From contig NC_133479.1 in NCBI RefSeq assembly GCF_025370935.1, forward strand, positions 954,673-1,018,672: 64,000 nt of DNA, in the 5' to 3' direction. Both the position numbers and the translations under genes were made by a program. The notes beneath the pieces were generated by a model, which was given only the letters and a program-made list of their open reading frames with translations, had not been told where the DNA came from and searched no databases. Position 1 is the stretch's first letter. Each line of letters opens with the position of its first letter. This DNA is from Choristoneura fumiferana. Lineage: Eukaryota > Arthropoda > Insecta > Lepidoptera > Tortricidae. Shown piece by piece: positions 56,060-64,000 of this stretch.

Positions 56060-56820
56060 GAATGGAATGAACGGAACTAGTATCAAACTCATATATCATG
56101 TCATGGTGTGAGTGCGGTTCTTACACATGAAAGTTTTATATGTATAAACAACTGTTCTTGCTTTTACGTCGTCTCAGAAATATCCATAGCCTATTAATTA
56201 AAATGAGAAGAATACCGCTAGATGGCGAATGTAAAGTCCATTTGACGTTAAAGTCTTGCTTGCGATTGGCTCAATAAGTTATAAGTCACGATACTAAAGC
56301 CAACACTAGCCTGTCACAGGAAACCATCAGTCGGAACTGTCACCTCTACACCAACGGCTTGTGGTCTCCTCAACTCTAATGCCATAACCAAAGAAGAATT
56401 TAAGTCGCTGTAACCTGCAACCGCCACCGGCAACCGTGAATTTAGTAAGAATCCTTAGACGTATAGCAAAACTCTGAAACTTATACTAATTAAAGTTTCA
56501 AGATTAAAATTCAAAGTGCATTGCAGATGCTGATTCGAAGCGGTACTTACGCATTCAACGTAACGAAACGACACATACCTGGAACAGAAATATACATGAT
56601 TAATTATACATATAAAATTAACTAATCAAGGTACGCTTCCACTGAGGCGGAGATGACACGTGCAGAGTCAGACTAATCGCATTAGTTGAAATACATGGCC
56701 CAGCCAATCGAGCCGAAGAGGCACGAGCTCACTACATTTGTGCTAAGCTAATGGTGCAGAAACACTCGAGCAATGTTTTGTAACAGACCATCGAGCATTC
56801 GCCGTTTTTAAATTTGTCGA
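56060..56820. other. Unassigned intergenic DNA
   Basis: No gene or element recognised on either strand. Confidence 0.35.
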
Positions 56821-56821
56821 A

Positions 56822-57156
56822 GGGTTAGTTTCATTTCGTCTAAAAAAGCAGCTGGTCTAAGTAGCAAGTGGTCTAAGAAGCAACTGGTCTAAGTAGCAAG
56901 TGGTCTAAAAAGCAACTGGTCCTAACCCGTTTTTGTCGAGAACTTGAAAAACATAAGTAGGTTAGGTTAGAGTTGCGTCAAGGCGCGAAGCGCCTCAGCT
57001 ACGCGGAATAGGAGTTCCGTTGACTTTGAGTCAAAGAATTTTAGACCACTTGATACTTACGAGTAGACTTCTACTTAGACCAGATGCATCTTAGACCATT
57101 TGCTAATCAATTGGCTACGTAGACCAGTTGCTTTTTAGACGAAACTATACTAACCC
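56822..57156. mobile_element. Foldback-like element with 16-bp subrepeats, copy 2
   Basis: Ends GGGTTAGTTTCATTTCGTCT and the complement GGGTTAGTATAGTTTCGTCT. Left arm has five or six GGTCTA units. The core GCGTCAAGGCGCGAAGCGCC and TTTGAGTCAAAGAATTTTAG matches the copy at 19227. A TAGGTTAGGTTAG run lies at the inner edge of the left arm. No target duplication is visible. Confidence 0.8.
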
Positions 57157-57219
57157 AACTGAACGGGTTAACGAACAGAGCCAAATATTGTTACGAACAT
57201 TTACAAGATCCTGCATTAA

Positions 57220-57347
57220 TTTCTGCCACAAGGCCACAACGGAGCGTGTGAAAATGTCTGACACGTCCCATCGGCCCTAGAAACAGAGTCTTACCAGATA
57301 CTTATGCACGCTTTGTTGTATCAGATATTGATTCTGGTGACGTACTC
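57220..57347. mobile_element. MITE related to TACAGTCACCAGC family
   Basis: Contains AAATGTCTGACACGTCCCAT, GGCCCTAGAAACAG, then ACTTATGCACGCTTTGTTGT and ATCAGATATTGATTCTGGTG. Order as in 61830-61907. Confidence 0.6.
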
Positions 57348-57647
57348 TTAGCATGAGGTGACTGTGCCTGCTAAAACGCAAAATGAAATCAGAAACACAT
57401 ACAGATCTAGAAATAGCTGATGAAAGGTTTATCTGTTTGTCTCTTTCATTTACGTCATCCATCCGCGTCTTGCGAAAGGCGTAATGATCGTAAAATAAAA
57501 CGTAGTATATGAGCGTTTTTAATCTGAAATATTGTCGTTTTCTTAATACTAATAAAGAATGAGTAATAAAGATGAAAAGAAGTCTAGCAGGTTTGATAAG
57601 GAAACATAAAAAGGAAATAATTAATCATGTTTACAATGCCGTAATGC

Positions 57648-57802
57648 AGGAGTGGACGCTAGCGTGCAGCGTGGAAGCAAGCGGCATGGCGAGTGTTTGC
57701 CCCATTCATTGCGTGTGCTGCCAAGTAACCACTGTGTAACAGGCGTGTCAGCCGCACAATGAATAGAGAACACGCTCGCCGCTCCGCTGCCCGCTGGAGT
57801 CT
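57648..57802. repeat. Imperfect inverted repeat with CATTCATTGCGTGTG arms
   Basis: GGCGAGTGTTTGCCCCATTC, ATTGCGTGTGCTG and CGCACAATGAATAGAGAACA, CGCTCGCCGCTCCGC form two facing arms. Pieces of the same structure are at 31330 and 31800. Class unknown. Confidence 0.5.
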
Positions 57803-58274
57803 AGCCCGCGGCCTAAGACATTTTCCAATATTTTTGACTCTCGTCTAAATTTCTATAGGGTGTCCTGTAAAGCCGTATCTACATGCCGTCCTGGCTGACC
57901 TGGATTATATTTTGAAACCTACGAGTATATAAACCGAGATGAGTAAATTTGAAGAAGTCATTGATATTTCTCAATATTTTTGTCATGGCTACCAGTGACA
58001 GACAGGATGAGACAATTCCAGTTCCAGTGTAGTGTCTCATACTTACTCCCAGTTTCGTTTCCCATAAATCGTGGTTTCAGTACAACTTTGTGAAGCACTC
58101 TTATAGCAAGCGCGCCCGTGGATACAAGGCATAAATAATAATAATAATGCAGTTCTTACCAGGTTGCTAGTTACTTCTACAATACCATACTCAACAACGA
58201 TTTGTCAGTGATGACAAGTATAGCAAAAGTACATTAACACGAAGTGTTGCATCCGTAGACATACGAGTACCTAA

Positions 58275-58515
58275 TTTATTGAATCAGGCGTTACTTTGCG
58301 GAGGTCCATATCAATGAACTAAAATAATTTCTTAGCTCACCCGCGACCTTATGATAGCTAGTTTATGAAAAATATGCGTGTTCATGCAGTTCCTCCACCT
58401 CCACACTGAGAACACACACAAATCACTCATCACCACCACCACACTACACTGACGCGTTTGGAACTCAACCAGAGCTCATCTTCAGAGCAACACAACCGTA
58501 CACCGTGCTACCAGA
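58275..58515 (+). repeat. Repeat E, longest copy
   Basis: Starts GAATCAGGCGTTACTTTGCG, continues with CTCACCCGCGACCTTATGAT, TTCATGCAGTTCCTCCACCT, ACGCGTTTGGAACTCAACCA and ends near ACAACCGTACACCGTGCTAC. The 5' motif also occurs without the rest at 5470 and 50438 (overlap block B). Confidence 0.65.
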
Positions 58516-58519
58516 TGTT

Positions 58520-59585
58520 GGCGTCGCGTAAGTACCTTCTTCACGCACTCTCACTTGCAGCTTTTTACGTGTCATTTTTCTTCCGGGCTGTCTAACGAAA
58601 TTTATCAGGTCACGCCACTGTCACCCACTTTAATGTGCTTTACTCAGTAAGCTTAAACCAATCCATCGCTCACCCCAGCTCGCAAGTGGCGATATCATGT
58701 TATCAAACTGACCCCAGCACTCGGCTCGAGCGCGGCTCAACTAACGCGCCGCCGCCACTTACGTAACCCCGTTGTGCAATTCAGGATACAGTTTCGGTTT
58801 CGTGCATATTGCAGTTTTGAGATATGATCATTTTGCTGGACGGCGTATTGGTGTTAGCCTTAAAGCAGTTATAACGGGAGCTGACAGCGCGCTTTAACTT
58901 CTGCCAAAGTACATGATCACTGGTCACGAGAAACGCCATGTTAATCGTTTTAATGTCGGCTTGTTCCGTCTGAGCAACCTGTCTGTACGGACTACGGCTC
59001 CTGTGACGCACTTCCACGACTAAGAATCTCAAATAGATCCGAAATTGTCCGACGATTATTATAACAATACGAAAGTCCAGTGTTTTGCATTAAAATCAAC
59101 ATCTGTTTTTACCAATCACTACCTACCTATATCATTCTACACCAATGCGTCACCGTATTATCATAGAATTATTCAAATTAAAAACTAAAATTATAATCAG
59201 ACATTCGTAATCCGTGATTTTGCTGTCTAATCAAAACAAGAGGCGACCAATAAACAATTTTAATTCGATTAAGAGAGGTACAAAATATGTGACGCAGTGT
59301 GAGATAAGTACAAAATAGTACCTAAGTAAACAAATTGATAAGCTATTTGAAACAATAAACTCTAGTGTAAGGTGGTAATCTTTATGATGGGACGTTATTA
59401 TCTTAACACGGAACTGTGAGTTCGGCGATTGCAGAAAAGTATGCAATAAGGTGAAACGTCTAACTCTAGACAAATTATTATTGTCGAGACCGATAATTCG
59501 TCCTTTTCTAAATAGTATAATGTGTGAGAGAGGAGAAAGCTGCACAGCAGTCAAAGTCATAACTTTCGAGTACTGCCTTTTCGCA
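58520..59585. other. Unassigned intergenic DNA
   Basis: A moderately GC-rich patch at 58650-58770 (GCACTCGGCTCGAGCGCGGC). No element or gene recognised. The 126-residue minus frame at 59231-59611 has no family signal. Confidence 0.35.
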
Positions 59586-59586
59586 A

Positions 59587-59784
59587 CGTAACGTTTGGCA
59601 ACCTGTTTCATTTCGCAAACTCTAACTGTAAATATTTCAGGATTTATTTCAGGGCCATCGTGTAGAACCCTTTAGGTTAGGTTAGGTTAGTTTTATAAAA
59701 ATCCTGAAATATTTACAGTTTCAGAAATATTAAACAGTTGGGAAATGAAAAGTTGCGAAATGAAACAGATTGACAAACGTTATT
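59587..59784. mobile_element. TIR MITE with TTAGG centre
   Basis: Left arm CGTAACGTTTGGCAACCTGT then TTCATTTCGC. The right arm is GCGAAATGAAACAGATTGAC then AAACGTTAT. An inner pair is AACTGTAAATATTTCAGGAT and ATCCTGAAATATTTACAGTT. GGTTAGGTTAGGTTAG lies between them. Confidence 0.75.
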
Positions 59785-60084
59785 CGCCGAAACATTAGTA
59801 AACCCATAACTATATTGTACCTACTCAAGACTGGAGAGTTGGTACAAACAAGTCATAAATATAATATTTTAAATGGACGGAACGTCTTCATGGAATCCAG
59901 TGATAAGCAAATGTCGGGATGTACGTTCGGAGAAGTCATCAGGCATGTCAGTGCTATACTATACCTGTCAGCTATGGTGTCGGTGTAATCGAGTTCCGGT
60001 ACGACATACAGCTTATAATATTAAAATACCATTCTAAAATGATCAATAGAGTGGTGTATTTGAAATAGGAAACAGATAGTCAAA

Positions 60085-60250
60085 ATACCATACACGGGAC
60101 TTATCACGCTATTATTACACAAGTAATATTTACCTCGACGTTTCGGCAACGTTACAGTTGCCGTGGTCACGAGTAGACTGAAGTGTGGGGTGTCAAGTCT
60201 GCCTAGCAGCGCGAGTTGTTCGATGAAGTAGATAGCTCTAATGGATCTTG
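60085..60250 (-). repeat. Dispersed repeat with GACGTTTCGGCAACGTTAC
   Basis: Plus-strand motifs ACCTCGACGTTTCGGCAACG and TTGCCGTGGTCACGAGTAGA are widespread in Lepidoptera. A decayed relative is near 22345-22400. The 128- and 106-residue minus frames reflect this repeat. Confidence 0.5.
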
Positions 60251-60515
60251 TCGACTGGTCAGAAAATTTGTATGAGCTGTTGTTTCGTAGCAATAAGTAC
60301 AAGGTGGTCGGGTAGGTACTTTGACCCAATGGACTCCATCGAATGGAGGGTAACTGGCCCATATGAAAACCACATACTCGAGCAGGTAGAAGGCAGAAGA
60401 AGTCCAATAAACGTGAATAAAGCCGCTGTTAAAAGCTAGTATGTATTGGTATATTGATAATAAATGAGCACCTATCCAAATACGACCTTTTACTCGCATT
60501 AAGAGTACTCGTATT

Positions 60516-60763
60516 TGGGCCAATCAACTTTTTTACCGACACTAATCTGGCCGCGACATTTTTCAAACAATTGCAGATTTTTGTCAGTAAACATGTTTTT
60601 TCTGTAATTTAATAGATGGTGGACATGAATACATGCCATGCTACGTAAGTTCAACATGTTAAACCGTGAAATATCTTGTTGGAAGTACGATTTTTTGGTA
60701 ACGCCAGAGACAATTTAAACGCAGGAGACGCCCAAAGTGTCGTTAAAATAGTTGATTGGCCCA
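60516..60763. mobile_element. TIR MITE, GGGCCAATCAAC ends
   Basis: TGGGCCAATCAACTTTTTTA at the left and the complement TGGGCCAATCAACTATTTTA at the right. The arms continue to CCGACACT / ACGACACT, about 28 bp. Length 248 bp. No clear target duplication. Confidence 0.8.
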
Positions 60764-60789
60764 TTTACCAAAAGCGGCCTCTTTACACA

Positions 60790-61670
60790 GCCGATTTACA
60801 CGTACTAAAGAATTAGTTACCCATTCAATTATTGCTAAAACGTCACAATGCACCGCATTCACTCTATCGAGGACATTCAACATTTCAGTTCAATCTGCCG
60901 CTTGGAACCGCGCTGGTTCCATTTGGCTTTGAACAGGTCGCAAATAGGTCTGTTTGAGCGCGCACAAAGGCGGTCAATTAATCTAGCAAGATATATAGGC
61001 GTCGGCGTTACAAAGGAAAACCCGGGTATAACCTTTAAATTAAGGTGTTCATCTTGCTTCAATAACGTGTAGCTGTACTGAAACTAGAATTCCTTTTTTT
61101 ACACAGACGAGTATAGATGGTCTTACCACGATGGTACGAATGAATTGAATAAGTGCGCCATAAAATCAGTGCACACAAGTTCAAACACTATTTTCCCTAA
61201 AGCTAAGTAAATAATATGGCCAAAGAATCAATAAAAGCTTGCATTTATGAAGCTATCTCGTAAACGAGACCAGCACTAAAACGTATCCTGTATTCTTATT
61301 GTTTACAAACAAACTACTCTCATAAAAAACCTAAACCGATGTTTGTATAACGGTAACAGGTTGAAAACAACTCTATTTAGTACGGCTTAGTAAACATTTT
61401 TGTGTAAGAAAGTTTTATTTGGCTGGATGTAAGATTGCTTCTCAGAAACTGACTCAGACTTTATTGTGGGTAAATTGCGAAGAACGTGAGTAATTTAGAT
61501 AAAATTCGTAATGAAAACAATGTTTATGATAACGGAGATAAAACAACTATCTTTGTCGTCTCGTTATACATGCGACCCCACGTTAGTGATATAAACAGAA
61601 GACACACTCGTCAGATGTCGCCGGACATGCTTGAACTGTTTCTTCAAAGATTCAGATTTTTTCCTGTCAG
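60790..61670. other. Unassigned intergenic DNA
   Basis: No supported gene. Contains the inverted partner (61244-61270) of the 27-bp motif at 55346. Confidence 0.35.
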
Positions 61671-61678
61671 TATATATC

Positions 61679-61907
61679 CTCAGCGGCACCAAATTTGGCC
61701 CACTCTACATATGAAATTAATTACCTTTTACTGCATACACTTCAGGGCCAGGCTTTTTGCCGCTCAGTATATTTTGAAGACTATTCAAGTACAAACTAAA
61801 CTACGCGCAAAAATAAAATATTTGACACGTCCTTCCGGCCCTAAAAATAGTCGTATCAGATATTTATGCACGCTTGTTGTGTCAGATATTGGTGCTAGTG
61901 ACTGTAC
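61679..61907. mobile_element. Two adjoining small MITE relics
   Basis: First part 61679-61774: CAGCGGCACCAAATTTGGCC and TTTTTGCCGCTCAGTATAT. Second part 61830-61907: TTGACACGTCCTTCCGGCCC, then CAGATATTTATGCACGCTTG and TTGGTGCTAGTGACTGTACA. The second belongs with 13102-13222 and 57220. The 145-residue frame at 61486-61923 runs through both and is not a gene. Confidence 0.6.
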
Positions 61908-61929
61908 ATTGCGTTTTTCTTGATTTTCG

Positions 61930-64000
61930 TTAACGTTCATAGAAACTATCTAAAAAAAATAACTTTAAAGATCAAAATCGTAAAATTCACAAACTGAACG
62001 AGTGACATTGGCGTGACACAAAACACAATACATAAGAAAGACATCAAATAAACTCACTTTTTAACCTCATTTTGCTAAGTATCTGTGAATGAAAAGCACT
62101 TTAGTAACGAACTATAAAAAAACTTCCTGAATCGTTTTATTGAGCATAATTAATTAAGTATCTTAATTCCTAATCATTTTTTAAACAGTAAGAGTTAGGC
62201 CACTGTGTCTTGAGTGTTTGTTGACGCGGTAATCAAAGGCTGCGGCTGCGACGCGATAACCTACGTGATCGTATTTCGGTAACAAAAATATTTACATGAA
62301 ATCACTTTATTTGTGAAATCCATATTGACACGAAAAATGCTATGTATCAATAACGAAATACACACATATATAAAATTTGACAATGGCGGTACGACTTGGA
62401 CGCATATCAAGCAGTGGCGGAAACATACTTTCGCGGAAAAAAGGGAAGGATTTTGCATAGCAGCAGCTAGCAATGGAATACTTTAACGGCCTAAAAAAAC
62501 CTACGACAGAAAGCACAACATTCCACATCAAATACACAGCATGGGGCTTCGCTCCATGCTTGCTGTTCAAGAGTAAAATTAAGACGGGTAGAGCTTTCAG
62601 TAACAACCTAATTTCAACAGATATTTTTTAATGATTCAGCCGTCTCTAAACATCTACGTAGCGCGTGACGTTAGGCTTGCGCTGTTTGCATTGGCACTTG
62701 GCATAGTGACCGCTGGCAACTGGGTTCACCGTAAGTCATTTACCCATGCTCTGGTTTCAGGGCAACTTTCAAATAAACTATTGTTTACAATGGCGGAACC
62801 TATGTATGTATGTATGGGAGGCCTATGTACAACACTGGACGTCCTACGGCTGATATGATGATACGATGGCGATGATAGATTTACTGACTGAAAGTCTTGC
62901 GCAGCTTTCAAGTCAATCCGATCAGTGGAATTGGATGAAATTTGACTTGATTTAATATGATATGAAGAATACCATTAATTCTTTCTACTTTCATCCGACG
63001 TCGACCGCAGTCAAATGGATCAAGATACTAAAGGTACTGGTACGTAGGTAGATAAATACAGTATAAGTAAAACTTTACATTAACATTTACAAAATAAAAG
63101 CAACGTCAAGCTTATACATGTGAAAAACAACCGCCTAACACATGAAGGTACACCACACCGTACACTTGCCATTATTAAGATGCCAGCGGAACAACAAATC
63201 AAAACAAACAGCGCAATAACTTTGAACAAGCTTTCAAAGCATTCAGGACGTCCAATGCGACCTTATGTCTTACAAAGAGAGTACCTACTTCAAACGAATA
63301 ATAACGAGTAAGTACTTCTAACGTCGACACTGAAATGCATCAACATTATCATGGTGCCCGGACAGTAAGAAAATGTTTTGTCCGCGTTATCACACCCATT
63401 TATTACAGGGATAGTAGCAGTTGACACGACAGGATCACGGCACTGATAACAGCCGCTTCGGTTCACAAGTTCATTTCATTATCGGTCTAAGAACGCTGCC
63501 TATTTAATGCTGTTTAACATTGAGTAGATGAAGTGACAACAAATTAACTAACACGAAATTAAAACTTATTATTTTTGATTCGTCGTAATCCTTATATCCG
63601 GTGGAATACTAGTACATGGCTTTCCCAAATTAACAAGCTAGGACTGGAAGTACATTTACAAGATTGGTTGTACATGGTTGTATGTACATAGATACGAGGC
63701 AAATCCGCCGATTTGTTTATACCACTCTAGCAGCATAGCTTTATCCAGTCATGTGTGGCTGTGTGCTACCAGCATATAGCTCGTGAACTTGAACATAGTA
63801 CAGCCAGGAACGTATCAACTAAAAGAATATACTTCGTGAGAGAGGTGGAGTCAAAAACTGCTACCTCGCGAGACTCGCTCAGCCAGTCAAGCACCATAGT
63901 TGACTCTTGTCGTTTATGTAGGTTTCATTTAACTGGCATTTCTGCCGACATTAATTTGACATTTCCAGGTCGATGCGCAACCTTTCCAAACATAAATATA
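61930..64000. other. Unassigned right end of window
   Basis: No supported gene. A short SINE-C 3' end lies at 62800-62862 (GGGAGGCCTATGTACAACAC and GGACGTCCTACGGCTGATAT). Remaining frames of 60-88 residues show no recognisable motif. Confidence 0.4.

Noticed and set aside
59231..60407. Minus frames of 126 and 128 residues (59231-59611, 60021-60407)
   Set aside because: The first has no recognisable features, and the second is largely a dispersed repeat with GACGTTTCGGCAACG.
61486..61923. 145-residue frame
   Set aside because: Passes through two different MITE relics. No domain signal.

Overview
The window reads as intergenic DNA from a lepidopteran (moth or butterfly) genome. It is AT-rich and has no long intact reading frame. 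It is packed with repeats of lepidopteran type: tRNA-derived SINEs whose body contains the CCCACTGCTGGGCACAGG stretch, SINEs with a CCGGATAGCCAAGTGG head, palindromic MITEs, fragments of non-LTR retrotransposons and short (TTAGG)n-like runs. I see no complete conventional protein-coding gene. Identification to order rests on recognised repeat families, not on a database search.

Layout. Three runs of N divide the window into four contigs: C1 (1-4261), C2 (4362-45385), C3 (46129-47899) and C4 (48000-64000). The end of C1 (about 1066-4261) is the reverse complement of the end of C2 (42590-45385). The start of C2 (4362-7962) is the reverse complement of the start of C4 (48000-51571). All four match boundaries fall at a gap edge. 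This is what two dovetail overlaps would give if C2 is placed backwards between C1 and C4: C1, then C2 reversed, then C4 tile continuously. The overlaps differ by SNPs and by whole insertions (two PIF/Harbinger-like MITEs with reciprocal empty sites, a full-length SINE, a LINE 3' end), as two haplotypes of a heterozygous insect would. A real inversion with duplicated breakpoints would give the same order and is listed as the alternative.

C2 outside the overlaps (about 8-42.6 kb) and C4 (51.6-64 kb) are intergenic. They hold SINEs, MITEs, foldback-like elements built from 16-bp units (19.2, 35.8 and 56.8 kb), a pair of 429-bp MITEs (29.3 and 36.4 kb), minisatellites (7.8, 26.0, 40.3 kb) and broken LINE coding pieces (22.5 and 32.3 kb). 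C3 consists only of a frameshifted RTE-type LINE on the minus strand (endonuclease and reverse transcriptase), so its placement is weakly supported.

The few non-repeat coding candidates are short and uncertain: a minus-strand frame at 13.9-14.15 kb interrupted by a SINE with a 13-bp target duplication, a GC-rich proline-rich minus frame at 14.3-14.5 kb, and two small frames at 6.2-6.5 and 7.4-7.6 kb that are broken in the second copy of the overlap. Nothing here suggests an operon, CRISPR array or other prokaryotic system.
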